Part shown: positions 1 to 12,050 of the stretch, one piece after another
Numbering within the stretch: position 1 is the first letter of the stretch
Layout: each line of letters starts with the position of its first letter
Notes under the pieces: generated by a model
Told to the model about the DNA's origin: nothing
Seen by the model: the letters and a program-made list of their open reading frames with translations, nothing else
The model's database searches: none
Position numbers and translations under genes: made by a program
Source: Ilex aquifolium
Lineage: Eukaryota > Streptophyta > Magnoliopsida > Aquifoliales > Aquifoliaceae
Assembly: GCA_951799425.1 (NCBI GenBank)
Contig: OX637392.1
Coordinates: 41,182,593-41,246,592, forward strand
Direction of reading: 5' to 3'
DNA: 64,000 nucleotides

Positions 1-685
1 AGTTGCATGAGTGGAGATGTTACCAGTCCTGCACAGAGATGTAATCAATTGATATAAATGCCAAATCAGACAAAGGAAGAGAATTAACATGACTGGATAG
101 ACAAATAAATTTCCAACCCTCAATAATTAAAACAGCAGCAGCTATTGGTTCATTCTTGACATCAAATTGTAAACTTAAACATTAAATTTGAAAAACATTG
201 TTCAACTTAAGTAACTAGAACATCAAACATTGTAAACTTAAACATCAAATTGTAATCAATAGCTCCCTCTGCCCCACCTCCCCATGTGATTCCCGCAAAA
301 AGCAACCATACTAGATAGTTGATATCAAAGTTGATGATATGTAGCAGACAAATGACTCCTACATGTTGACTGGTGACAAGGGATCGAAAATAGGTCAATA
401 TTATATTCCTTTAGACTTCACAAAGGGTGGATATCAACTCGATGATGGTTTATGACTTAGTTCAACCATTCCAAATTGCCCACTCAAATGCAATGAGAAT
501 GAGCACACTGCTAGGTGCTAGCTTCTAAATTCATTAAGAAGCCACATGCAAGATACTTCCATTTCCTGCTTGTTTTTATGAACCAATAGATAATTAATCA
601 TATGCTTAGACCATCACTAATTTCATAGTTTGTCAGGATATTGACATCAATATATACTAGAGATGAAAGTTAAACGATACTTCAC
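1..685. other. AT-rich sequence with no gene recognised
   Basis: No coding stretch or RNA gene that I recognise lies here. The segment follows (in minus-strand direction) the RAD16-like exon at 686-755 and could be the intron after it. I looked for the next helicase exon (the DHPYLV region) and did not find it. Confidence 0.4.
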
Positions 686-755
686 CTGCCGCCGACGTGT
701 CAGAAGGTCAAATATATGAGCATAATTATTCATCAAAGTTCCAGCTTCAATATAT
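686..755 (-). pseudogene. RAD16-like SNF2 helicase exon, probably captured
   Basis: On the minus strand a 70-bp open segment is bordered by TGTGCAG on its 5' side and GTGAAG on its 3' side, that is, proper AG and GT splice borders. It encodes 23 residues including AGTLMNNYAHIFDLLTR followed by RRQ. This closely matches the conserved stretch of Rad16/HLTF-type SNF2 helicases that precedes the DHPYLV motif (yeast Rad16 has a similar NNYANIF...TRMRQ block). Rad16-type proteins act in global-genome nucleotide excision repair. No neighbouring helicase exons are visible, and the exon lies 110 bp beyond the end of a CACTA transposase gene on the same strand, with no element end between them. I infer a host exon picked up by the transposon. 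The alternative is a host gene into which an unrecognised element end has inserted. Confidence 0.6.
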
Positions 756-865
756 CTGCACATAAGAAATCACATTGACTGTAAAAAGTATAATAGATGG
801 CCAGGTTAATAGGTACAAGAAAAAGCAGTATTATATGCTATCACGAGAAATAGTGATCACAGAAA

Positions 866-2529
866 CTAAGACTCAGGTGGCATGTCTGCATTATTTGAGG
901 TGCCACCCAGAGCACGTTGCATTTGAAGTTGCATCTGCAAAAGTTGTTGCATCATCTGTTCCTGCGCGTCTTCAAACTTCTCTAGCTTCAATTTCGTTTC
1001 ATCACGTTCCTTCTGCGCGTCATCACGTTCCTTCTGGAGAGAATCTTGAAGAGAATCAACAGTTGCTTGCAACTCTTTTATCATATCAGCTTGTGCTCGA
1101 TACTCATCAGTGGATTTGACTGACTGAGTAGAGGATAAAGGTTTCGGGCCATGTCCAAAGCCATTCTTATATCCACATCGGCTGCCAAGGACTGTACATG
1201 CAATTTCATCCTGTGTCAATGGCTCTACACCCTCTTCTAAGTTCTGTGTGGACAATTCTTTCATCCGCTCCTACAATTTAGTGTATTTACACTCAATTTG
1301 TGAGTGTATCATAAAATTTGTTTAAAAAAAAAACATAATTTTCAACAATTTGAAATACTTACATATCTTGACTCTGCCTCAGAAGAAACCCACTCACCCT
1401 TCTTGTTCACATGAGAATCGTGAAAAAAATCAACAATGTGGGGTGGCTCATCAGTCGTAGGGTCTCTCTGTTACAGTTAATCAAAATATCAATATTCAAA
1501 TTTATGAATTTCCTATATAATTAAAAAATGTAGTTCAAATGCTCAAGTATAACACCTTTTCATATAATGCAGACTGAAAGGACTTTGAACCCATCGAATG
1601 ATTGTATGGCAGTTTGGAACGATTTTCCGCATTTTTTTGAGATTTTTCCTACATCCAAAGAACAAAATTAATACACATTTAGGTAGGACAAAAAATACAT
1701 ATTAATTTGCATAGCTAATAAAAGTTACCTGAAATTTTGGATCCATATAAAGCGTTTCAATTATGTACTCCCAATCCTCTTGACTCACAGCACCATATGG
1801 CTTGCTCTTTGGGTCAACACCGGACTCAACCAAATCCTTGTAGTGCATATGCATATGGTATCGATGGTCCCTGTACCTCGCCGCAAATTTTTTGTCGACG
1901 GCCTTCCTAACGCGAACTTGTTCATGATACTCTCTAATGTTAAACTTTGTCTACAAAAAAATATAAATATACAAATTAATTACAACATGTTGTAACACAC
2001 TACACAAATAAATATATTGTTCAAACAACACCAATATATCCACTAACCAATAACCGTGCAATGAGTGGTGCCTTCTCCTCTTCAGTTAGTTGCTTCCATT
2101 TGTGCACATTTCTAATTGGGGCAAACGTCCTCGCCAGGAAGTCAATCTCTGTCATCACCTTCGCAGAATTTACACCCACTGGAACACCGACTTCATCAGG
2201 AATTAAAACATCAAGGGGACCGTGAGCTGCACGAAGACGCTCAACATTTTTCCCCCTAGACGGTCCTCGACCTCGTTTCTTGCTAGTAGAAGCAGTTGTG
2301 CAAACATTAATAAGTCATAATAGTCCACCATATTAAGAAAAATATGTTTAGAAAGTAAAGTATGCAACAAACCTGTACTGCTACCCTCCGTGCCTGCAAC
2401 AGGCTGTGATATAGGTGCATCAGATGATACAGGCCTAACATGTGTACTCGAGGAAGTTGGACCCCTAGTAGGTGCCTCAGAGGATGCAACCTTACTACCT
2501 GTTTTGGTGGCTCGGCGACCTGGTCCCAT
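866..2529 (-). CDS. CACTA-encoded Transposase_24 (Ptta/En/Spm) family protein, six exons
   Basis: Exons on the minus strand are 2529-2373, 2282-2048, 1950-1729, 1648-1556, 1467-1363 and 1270-866. Introns 2 to 5 have GT-AG borders and are all phase 0. Exon 1 starts with MGPGRRATK and is Ser/Thr/Pro-rich. Exon 2 has the GRGPSRGKN block and a P-V-G-V-N segment; exon 3 has DWEYIIETLY; exon 4 has NRSKLPYNHSMGSKSF. The last exon has CTVLGSRCGYKNGFGHGPKP, the hallmark of plant Ptta/En/Spm transposase-like proteins, followed by a long coiled coil (about residues 45-115 of that exon) and a stop at 866. Such proteins are thought to bind element ends. Oddity: the obvious splice pair joining exons 1 and 2 is out of phase by one base, so either another site is used or this copy carries a small indel. 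The same exon layout recurs in the plus-strand gene at 61899-64000. Confidence 0.75.
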
Positions 2530-4019
2530 ATATATAAAACACCTGCCATATAGAAACATATAAATTATATCGACAATATCAAAAGAACAAAATATACCAA
2601 TTATAGTCATAATATATTAATTACCATGAAATGAAAAAAAGATAAAGAAAATGTTGGTGAAGCTCCAGGCATAGAGGAAGCAGTAAAGCAAGGGGTAACT
2701 AACTGCCCTCTCTCAATAATGACCAATGTAAGGTGGTGTTTATGGGCTACCAATTAAGTCAGTCACTTTGGTGATCAGGTCACTGGAAACCATATGCTTT
2801 AACAGCTTTAATGACCAAACCATGTTACAACACTACCTTGAATATTTGGCATTAATCCAATTCTATAAGTCATGGGGCTAAAGGAATCAAATCCAAATCA
2901 TATTTGGCACCCAAAATATGCATCACATATGTTTCAAATCCAATAGGGCCTCTGTCTTGTTGCTTGAACAAATTAGTTTCAGATGTTCATTCATTGTTTG
3001 TGCACCTATCATGATTCCATCTAAATAAATCTCAAACAAAAAGAATGACAAAACTATTCCATCTAAATAAATCCAAAGCCATCAAAGCTAAGCATGCACA
3101 ACACAAGATTGGTTCAATTCAATCACTCCTCAAGATTTAATCACTCCTCAAGATTGGTTCAGTTCAATTCAATCACTCCTCCGGCTACGATCACTCCTCA
3201 AGATTTAAACATACAGAAGCCTATACATAAGGAGCTCATAAACCAAAACCCAACAGCCGTAATCAAAACAAGATTGGTTCAATTCAATGGCTAGACACAG
3301 AATCATTTTGATTACAATCCATTTGAAACGCCCATATTATGACATATAGAACAAGCACATAATTAGCTCTGATGACAGAAATTTCAAGTACCCAATTTAG
3401 CATGGAACCCAATAAAAAAATCTCATCATATCATTGTGCAGGAATTATAAAAGGAATTTCAAGCCCCAAGTTCAATAATGAAATGTAAATCAAAGGAATT
3501 ATATGATTTCAATTCGTGAAACTCTCATCATATCATTTCAATTTCAGAAAAATAAAAGGAATTAATTGTGCAGAGAGGAGAGACGAGAGAACCTGGGATG
3601 CTTGTGCCTGGCTTGTGGCTTCGAAGATGAGACAGCGAGAGAGGCGACAGTCTCTGAGACTCAAAGAGGAGGAGGCACTAGGGATCGGTGATGGCAGTCG
3701 ATGGTGGCAGTCGGTGATGGTGGCAGTCGGTGATGGGGCTGGGCGTTGGTGGTGGCAGTCGGTGATGCTGCTGGGCTTTGGTGGTTGCAGTCGGTGATGC
3801 TGGATCTGGTGGTGGCTGTCGGTGATGCTGGATCTGGTGGTGGCTGGCGGTGTCGCTGGATCTGGTGGTGGCTGGCGGTGTCGTTGGCCAGGGATTTTGG
3901 AGGGAGAGAGATTTGCTAAGAGAGAAAAGGGAGAGGCAGAATGGTGAGCGAAATAGCTACCCAGTTGGAGCCAATTTTTTGGCTGAGCCCATTGTAGATG
4001 CTCTAAGGGGGTTACCAAA
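2530..4019. other. CACTA internal non-coding region with short tandem repeats
   Basis: This lies between the transposase start and the subterminal repeats. At 3100-3270 short direct repeats built on TCACTCCTCAAGATT and GGTTCAATTCAATC recur. At 3660-3890 there is a G-rich minisatellite of roughly 27 bp built on GGTGGTGGCTGGCGGTG. The long open frames here are products of these repeats and I do not consider them genes. A leader or promoter for the transposase gene may lie here but none can be defined. Confidence 0.5.
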
Positions 4020-7000
4020 ACGACGTCGTTTTATTTTTTTAAAAAATTATATTCTGCAACGTAAATAAAAAAACGTCGCAATTTACTATTTTTTGTTTTA
4101 TTTTAAATTTAAATGGTGTTATAATTTATATTCTGCGACAAAAATAAAACCGTGGCAAACTAAATTTTTATTTTATTTTTAATATTCCCGACAAACTTAT
4201 TTCCTAAAAATATTTTCACTGAACAACATTACTTTTTTTCCCTTTTTCGGGAATTACACCACGTTTATGTATATCGAATACAAAATGTATAGAAAATCAC
4301 CAAAACATGTCCCTCTCCCACAATTCTTCCTCTCACAGCCTGTCCACTAAATCTGCCAGATTTTCAATTGGGATTGTTTCAATTTACAAAACAAAAAGTG
4401 AAAAAAATAAGAAAAAAATAAAATTAAGGGAAAACCCCCAACTTTCTCTGCCGATATCTATCAAAATGACACTCAAGACAAAACAGTTATCCAAATCCAC
4501 AGAGTAATAGTTAAAGAACAAGAAATTCGACACCCAAAACCAGTAATCCCAATAACTTAACCAAGTCATTGCAAATATTTAATTAGTTAAAAATAATAAA
4601 AAATATGAGACTCACAAGAAGCATACGAGTCTGTACTTTCATGTGGAGATGCAAAAACTCACCTAGTAATTCCCCCAATGGGATCTTTACCTCAGTAATG
4701 GGAGGGCAGAAAACGATCTGGTTCGAGAGTGATAGAGGTGGGTTCACTGGTGGTGGTACTCCGGTGGCTTTCGGTGGCAGTGGCGATTCACGAGTCGAAA
4801 TGGTGATTAGGATTAGGGATTTGGGAGTTTGGCGAGGCAGAGTTTAATAAATAGTTACAAATAATTAACATTTTATTTCTATAATACTAGTTAAACATGT
4901 TAATTTCATTGAACAGTTGATAGGCTTACATGATTTCATTGAGCAGTTGAGGAGTTGGGGACGTGTGGTGATTCCATGCAGTGGTTATGTGACAGGCCGG
5001 GGAGCTGAACAACAGGGAAGGTGGAGTTGGGTAAATAGCGGAACACAGTGAGGGAGAGGGAGAGGGAGAGAGAGAGATAGAGGACTTACGGATTAATTAA
5101 ATTATTATTTTTAAATTTGTTTATTCTCGTAAAAATTTATTGGTGACGTTTTTTAAAAAACGTCGCAAAAATAAATTAAATTGTTATTTTTTATTTAATT
5201 TTCCAATTCCCGCCATTTCTCCTGCCAATTCACCCGCAAAAAACAATAAGCATGTAATCTCATTTTGCGACATTTTATAGACGTTTTTATAAAACGTCGC
5301 GAAAAATAAATTAAAATGGTATTTTAAAATTTTTTTATTTAAGGAAATAATTCATTTGCGACGTTTTTTGAAAAACGTCGCTAAAACGTGCCAATTAAAT
5401 TGTTTTTTTATTTAATTTGCCATTCCCGCCATTTCTCCCGCCAAAATTAATAAGCATGTAATCTCATTTTGCGACGTTTTTTGAAATCGTCGTGAAAAAT
5501 TAATTAAATTGTTAATTTTTTAATTTTACATTTAAGTACAAAATTTATTCGCGACGTAATTAGAAAACGTCGCAAAAAAAAATCAAAATTTTTGTTTATT
5601 TAATTTATCAATTCGCGCCATTACTCCCGCCAAAAACAATAAGCATGCAATATTTAAGAAAAAAGTTATTAGCGACGTATATGAAAAACGTCGCGAAAAA
5701 TTTAAATTAATATTTTTAAAATTTTTATTTAAGAAAAAAGTTATTGGCGACGGAAAAATAAAACGTCGCGAAAACAAAATTAAATTGTTATTTTTTAAAA
5801 TTTTTTTAAGAAAAAAGGTTATTAGCGACGTATATTAAAAACGTCGTGCAAAAATTACATTAATATTTTTAAAATTTTTATTTAAGAAAAAATTTATTAG
5901 CGACGTAAAAATAAAACGTCGCGAAAATAAGATTAAATTGTTATTTTTTTAAATTTTTTTAAGAAAAAAGGTTATTAGCGACGTATTTGAGAAACGTCGC
6001 CCAAAAATTAAATTAATATTTTTAAAATTTTTATTTAAGAAAAAGTTATTAGCGACGTAAAAATAAAACGTCGCAAAAACAAAATTAAATTGTTATTTTT
6101 TAAATTTTTTTATTGCAGAAAAAGGGTTACCTTTTGTCGACGTTTTCAGAAAAACGTCGCAAACAATTTCCATGTGGACGATTTTGCGACAAAATTATAA
6201 AATCGTCGTAAAAATGCCTTTTGTTGTCACCCAAGTTCATTTTTTGTTGATTTTTTATTTTATGCAAACTATTATTTGCGACGTTTATAAAAGACGTCGC
6301 CAAAAATCACCCAAGTTCTTTTTGTTGATTTTTTTATTTTATGTAAACTGTTATTCGCGACGTTTATAAAAACGTCGCCAAAAAGCACCCAAGTTCTTTT
6401 TTGTTGATTTTTTTATTTTATGTAAACTGTTATTCGCGACATTTAATAAAAAAGTCGCGAAAAATCATCCAAGTTAATTTTTTGTTGATTTTTTTATTTT
6501 ATGTAATCTGTTATTCGCGACGTTTCTAAAAAACGTCGCCAAAAATCACCCAAGTTCTTTTTTGTTGATTTTTATTATTTTATCTAAACTATTATTCGCG
6601 ACGTTTTAATAAAACGTCGCCAAAAATCATCCAAATTAATTTTTTGTTGATTTTTTTTATTTTATGTAATCTCTTATTCGCGACGTTTATAATAAACGTC
6701 GCCAAAAATCACCCAAGTTCTTTTTTGTTGATTTTTTTTATTTTATCTAAACTGTTATTCGCGACGTTTTATAAAAACGTCGGCAAAAATCATCAAAGTT
6801 AATTTTTTGTTGATTTTTTTATTTTATGTAATCTGTTATTCGCGACGTTTCTGAAAAACGTCGCCAAAAATCACCCAAGTTCTTTTTTGTTGATTTTTTT
6901 ATTTTATGTAAACTGTTATTCGCGACGTTTAATAAAGACGTCGCTAAAAATCATCCAAGTTAATTTTTTGTTGATTTTTTTATTTTCTGTAAACTGTTAT

Positions 7001-7284
7001 TGGCAACGTTTTTCCAAAATGTCGCGAAAAATCAACCTAAGTTTATTTTTTTGTTTATTTTTTATTTCTGTAAAATTTTATTGGCGACGTTTTTAGAAAA
7101 CGTCGCTAATAATTTTTCCCGCCAGCACTCCCGCCAAACACAATTAGGAGGGAAAAGCCTTTTTGCGACGTTTTATTAAAAACGTCGCAAAAAAACTTGC
7201 CAAAACAGAATTTTGCGACAAAACTTTAAATTCGTCGCTCATAGTCTACTTTTTGCGACGATTTTTAAAATGTCGCAAAAAATG
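4020..7284. repeat. CACTA subterminal array of GCGACG/CGTCGC palindromes
   Basis: About 30 short inverted repeats of the form GCGACGTTTT(n)AAAACGTCGC occur, sparse from 4020 and regular from about 5140 to 7270, roughly every 75-85 bp. They alternate with AT-rich spacers such as CACCCAAGTTCTTTTTTGTTGAT. The spacers fall into two or three homogenised subfamilies, suggesting tandem amplification. Subterminal repeats near CACTA ends are the known binding sites of TNPA-like proteins in En/Spm; assigning that role here is inference. Small open frames inside the array are AT-rich artefacts. Confidence 0.8.
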
Positions 7285-7299
7285 TTTTTTGTTGTAGTG
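7285..7299. repeat. CACTA terminal inverted repeat, right end
   Basis: The sequence TTTTTTGTTGTAGTG is the complement of CACTACAACAAAAAA. It directly follows the last GCGACG unit and marks a sharp boundary: the palindromic repeats stop and unrelated LTR-like sequence begins. Confidence 0.75.
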
Positions 7300-7319
7300 G
7301 AGCCAAAATAGGGTGAGAG

Positions 7320-8350
7320 GGAAGAAAAAGGACAACATCGTGAGGAATTAACACGTGAAAATCCCAACAAAACACATTAGGATCAAGATTTGCAGAAATT
7401 AAGGTAAGTGTTCTTTCTCAAATTGATTCATTGAGGAATAAGGTTTATATTATGCATCTTTTCATGCTTTTTCATAATTATATGTAGATAATCAATGATT
7501 TGAATTTTCAATCGATTACTGGTAACTTTTTTATGAATAAACAAATGATTTACATCACAAATTCCATGTTCTCGATTTAAAAATTCTAATTCTTGGTTAT
7601 AATCAATTTAAATATGTTTCTTGGAGATTTCTTACATGTTTTTTTGCAACTATTCTATTTGGACAATTGTGGAACCATGAGTCGTGATTAGATATGAATT
7701 GCATGTAAATTATTTCTTGTATGGGTGAGAGTGATAAATGTGGGTTACCTTCGACTGTATATCGTAGAGTGCATAGATGTGTTTTTTACCTTGAAGACAT
7801 TGAAGGTTCCCTATCATTCGTAGTGAAATTGCTTGGTTCCTTGCGAGTTTCAATAATTCGTATTATTCGCTCACGGGACTAAGGACTGTGAGCTAGTATA
7901 CTATTTTTGGGAAGGATTCATCACTGCCGATGCATTGGTATATGACTTTCTAAAGTGGTGTATCCTTGCGAGAATTGGTTGGATGATTGTGTGTGTGTAG
8001 GTTAGGGTATACTTGATGTGTGGATTCATGCTAATCTACATACGTACATAAGATATAAAAGATTTTAATATCTATTGCTTTGAGAAATTTTTTTTAATTT
8101 TTTTTTTGCTATGAGATTTTTATTATTGAATCTTACTGTGTTGTACGTAAACTTAAGATCTTACTAATTGTCACTGTTTTCCTTCAAATTATTATATGTT
8201 ATTTTATCAACTGAGACTGGTCTGTTTTATTATTTGGAAGTCTTGTTGGGGTTTAAGAAGGTTTTCTTACTGGGCTTGTTGGTCACCTTACCATAAAACA
8301 TTTTTCAGATTTTAATGTTAAAGAGGACCTAGGGCTAGATGATGGGATAC
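7320..8350 (+). mobile_element. Diverged LTR copy of the TGTAAGACC family (opposite orientation to the copies at 10.4 and 22.2 kb)
   Basis: Blocks match, in reverse orientation, the LTR copies at 10390-12050 and 22173-24294. Examples are ATCGTAGAG near 7760, TTTTTTACCTTGA near 7782, CTAGTATACTATT near 7893 and TATCCTTGCGAG near 7958, in the same order and spacing. The match is patchy, so this is an old fragment. The CACTA element ends just inside it. Nothing else is recognised. Confidence 0.45.
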
Positions 8351-9700
8351 TGATATGGATCATAACATGGATCCAGATGCAAAAGTTTAGATATTAACTT
8401 TTAGTTTATAAGTTTTAAATTTGAATGTTTAATCATGTTTTGGATGTTATTTACTTAGTGTTCGTGAATTTTATTTGGATTGGATGTAATCTTAAGGATA
8501 TTTTTTATTTTTTTTTTCTGTTTGATTTTGGAGATTTTAGTTAACTAGATATGGAATAATAAATGTTTGATTTATGTTATAGTTATTTTAGTACGCTCTC
8601 ATGGTTTGAAGAATTATAATTAGTTAATGCCTGAATATGAATTTTGGGTTTTATAATAATGCATCGAGTTTTCTTTTTAAAAAACAAAAGGACATATCCG
8701 TTTAATTTATTGTCACCGATAAAACAAGACTTTTTGTGTATTTCAACTTTTCGGCATCATCATGGGAAAAAAAAGGTTTTCAACATCATCACCAGTAAGT
8801 ACAAAACAATCTAAGATAAACAATACCCCCAACTCCTTCCTCCTTCCCAACATTACAAACCTTTGATCTCCAAAGTAGTTAGGACGTTAATTCCGAAACA
8901 CATTCGAGTTGATCAAATACATGTGGCTTACATATATATCTAGAGGTCATATATATAGTAATCATGAAACGACGAATTATTGAAACTCTTTTGAGAAGAT
9001 TAAAAAAAATAAAAGAAGATACCATGGCAATTGGCAAATACCATGACAATCGATTAACATTTTTAAGTTGTAACATACATAACTTGCTGTTAGCGGACGT
9101 TAATAAGACTAACGATAAAAGATGATATCAAAAAAATAATTTCACATATTTTCATATATCCCCTAGACAGTTTGAACAACATTTGTGAGGCAAAAAAAAA
9201 AAAGAATTAATTTGAAAATTCAATTTTGTTCCTACAAGATGAATAATATGATTGTTACATAATTTAAATAATTAATCACCATAATAATTTTCAAAACTAA
9301 ATATCCACAAGTTAGTCACTTATTTAATTAAACATTATTTAAGTCAAATTCAAAATTAAATGTAGCAGATAGTGCTAAGCAAATTTAATTTATTCCCTAA
9401 ATTCAGCCTAAGTATAATTATATCAATTTAATGAAAAAAAATTCCAACCACTTCACCCCCACCAACTCCTATTACATTTCCTCTATACCAACTCATGACA
9501 CCCGACCCAACTTATGCATATCAGAGCACTAATAGTCTTAACTAGTAATAGATGTTACAACTTCAAATAAATAAGTAAGCTCTAAACATCGGGTGACACG
9601 TCGATTCAATTACTCAAGATTAGATTTTTAATAATCTTAGAAGGCCCATTCTATTATTCCAAAAGCAAATATAGCTATAACTTTAAACGGAATTTTGCGT
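8351..9700. other. AT-rich spacer, no gene recognised
   Basis: No protein motif, RNA gene or clear repeat was found. Since 9701-9717 looks like a primer-binding site of a minus-strand LTR element, part of this stretch could be that element's decayed leader, but no gag or pol motif is visible. Confidence 0.35.
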
Positions 9701-10389
9701 GCCTTGATACCACTTTTGTCACGGCCCAAATCGCCTAAGCAAGCTACGGTAATGCTTCGATTCTCCCAAGCATGTTACTCGATGATCTTAACCCTAAACT
9801 TCACCATCCCAACTTAACTCAGGATATAGGTGTTTGAGTACATGAAACTGTTTCAAAAACATTTCATGGGTCAAATAGTATAAACAGTACACCACTCTCA
9901 CAATAGTTACAATTTCAAATGTAAAGACATGCTCTAGATAGTATAAAATTGTTCCAGGCTTTCTTTCAAATACCACGCCAAACACCCTCGCTACCCGAAT
10001 ACTGTAAAAGAGCTAAACAACGTAGAGTGAGGGTCAAAACTAGCAAAATAGATTAATCCAATTATGTAACTAACAGGGTTTGAAAATAATAAAGCTTTCA
10101 GTAATTTGGATTTAAAGTATCATTTAAGCATGCATATGCATATAAGCCAAAAGCATTTTTGAATGAAAAACAAATTTGTAAATGATGCTTTAAATCCCAT
10201 AGTTGTGCCAAAAGCATCATTTATCAATATTAATGCCATAATTGTGCCGCACCAGGGAAAAAAAATTCAATCAGGTCCATAGACATATCAAATATCTCAA
10301 AATCATTAGATAAATCTTTTAGGGTACCCTCACCCCAAGCATGATACGCTCCATATTTCAACCAGAACCCAAGCTAGAACCAATGAAAC
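9701..10389 (-). mobile_element. LTR 3' end with primer-binding site, old gypsy/chromovirus-like fossil
   Basis: On the minus strand an LTR ends at 9717 (plus strand starts TGTCACGGCCC) and is followed by AAAAG and TGGTATCAAGGC at 9712-9701, close to the initiator-tRNA-Met primer-binding site. The LTR continues rightward at least to 10389, where a second LTR is inserted in it. The part from 9903 on is also present at 21679-22172. The family is inferred from the TGTCACGGCCC-type end. It is a broken remnant with no coding part recognised. Confidence 0.45.
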
Positions 10390-12050
10390 TGTAACGCCCT
10401 AGAATCTATCTCTGAACACATTAGCTATCTACCAAACATTCAATCATGAGAGCATCTACAAACACCCAACAATATATGGAATAATGCTGAAACATTCATC
10501 CATTGAATAAATAAACTAAACTAATTCTAACAAAACGTAGTTAAAAACTTCAATTACATCTCAAAGCCCAAATAATATCTCGCAGTGGAAAAGATAAGAT
10601 AATATTATTAACATTGTCTCATAGTCACTTTAAAAATTTAAAATATTATAGAGAAGTAGCTCTAAACATATACTTCCGGATCCCCTTCATGGTCCACTCC
10701 AAAATTCCAATCAGCTTGCTCACCTATCTCAAGGTTCTCCTCAATCTCGAAATCTGAAAAATATTATTCACATAGGATGAGCAAAAAGCTCAGTAGAGAA
10801 GCCCTCTTAAACCCAACAAGGTTTTGAAAACATAAAATAGGTAAGTCTCGTTTAGGTAAAATAGGTATACGTAAACCCAACAACTATACAATCCTCGCAA
10901 GGATGACACCTTTTCAAGAAGCGTGTATACCGACACATGGGCATTGATGTGACTTTCCAGTAATAGTATACTAACCATCTGTCTCGATTATCATGAGTGA
11001 ATAGTAGTTTGGTATTCAGAAGGCACCAACCCCACTATGAGTTTTAGAAAACCTTCAAATCCCTCAAGGTAAAAAACTCATCCAACCTCTCTACGATACC
11101 CGATCGATTGCAACCCACATTACTCACAATCACCATACAGGGGATAGTTTTCACAATTTTCATGAAACCCAACACTCATCAAGAACCATAGTTTGATATC
11201 CTCTCAAAAAGAACAATTCAAAAAAGTATGCAAGAGATCTTCCATACAGATATTTACATGGTTCATAATAAAATTCTAGAGTTTCAGAAATCAAGAACAT
11301 GCAAGTTTTGATATAAAACATGTGTAGTATTAGTTGTAAATCAAGAACTAGGGTTTTTGATAAGGAACTTATGAAACTTGAATAGAAATCGTTTATGATC
11401 AAGAAACACTTCATATAATTAAAAAGAATCTTCAAGAATAGTCTATCTAGCATATAAATATGAATTGAAAATATATACATAATAATCCTAACCTCAATGT
11501 TGAATTTGAGAACGAAACCCTATCTTTTTCATCGATTCGTGATAATTCTAGTGTGTTTGATCCATTCCAAACGCGAGAATCCCTTCTAATCTTGCGTTTT
11601 CTCCTTTTATCATACTCTCTAGGGTTGTCTAGGGTTGAGAACTGAGGAAATAAGGCTAAAGGAGACGTCCTTCGATATTTATAGGTTCAGAATCTGATCA
11701 GAAATCGTGAACCTGATCGCTGCTAAATGCGTACACGAGTTCGAATGGAGATTGACATTCGAACAGATTCAACTTCCAGTATCCTCTGTTCTGTCAAACC
11801 TTCGATTTTACATTTGATCTACTTTCGAACGCAATTTCATGTTCGAACGTGAAACCCGTTTATTCCTAAACTTCCAATGCAGTTTTGACCTAATTAGAAG
11901 TTGACTCACAAAAATTTTGAAATAGACTTTTGTAGCTCTAGAAGTATAGTTTTTACTGACAAAAATTAGATCATCAGACATCGGACTAAAAAGTTATGAG
12001 CCAAATACTAAGGTAGTTTCTACTTGAATTCTCTCGAAAATGCATTTTAA
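10390..12050 (-). mobile_element. Truncated solo LTR, TGTAA...TTACA family (copy 1)
   Basis: It begins at 10390 with TGTAACGCCCTAG, preceded by GAAAC at 10385-10389. It is collinear with the complete copy at 22173-24294, whose far end is also followed by GAAAC, so GAAAC was the original 5-bp target duplication. This copy is cut short near 12050, where the next duplicated block begins. LTRs with such ends and about 2 kb length are typical of Tekay-like chromoviruses; the lineage is inference. It has no coding capacity. Confidence 0.6.

Larger units (their letters stand above)
1..7299 (-). mobile_element. CACTA (En/Spm-type) DNA transposon, right-hand part
   Basis: The right end is at 7285-7299, reading TTTTTTGTTGTAGTG, whose complement CACTACAACAAAAAA is a typical plant CACTA terminus. 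Inward of it lie about 3 kb of dense short palindromic repeats, as expected for CACTA subterminal regions bound by the element's own proteins, and then a minus-strand gene of the Transposase_24 (Ptta/En/Spm) family at 866-2529. I find no matching CACTACAA end to the left, so the element probably runs past the window start. The flanking bases after 7299 are GAG, a candidate 3-bp target duplication that cannot be tested without the other end. The element sits in an old LTR copy that continues at about 7320. Boundary and gene content are seen; that all of 1-7299 is one element is inferred. Confidence 0.75.

Noticed and set aside
3516-4068. Open frames on both strands near 3.5-4.0 kb
   Set aside because: Made by the GGTGGTGGC minisatellite; translations are repeat-driven and mutually overlapping.
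6172-7096. Small Phe/Leu-rich frames in the GCGACG array
   Set aside because: AT-rich spacers of the CACTA subterminal repeats give hydrophobic translations by composition alone.
4020-7290. CRISPR-like regularly spaced palindromes
   Set aside because: The spacers are homologous to each other, the context is a plant CACTA end, and no Cas genes exist; it is a subterminal repeat array.
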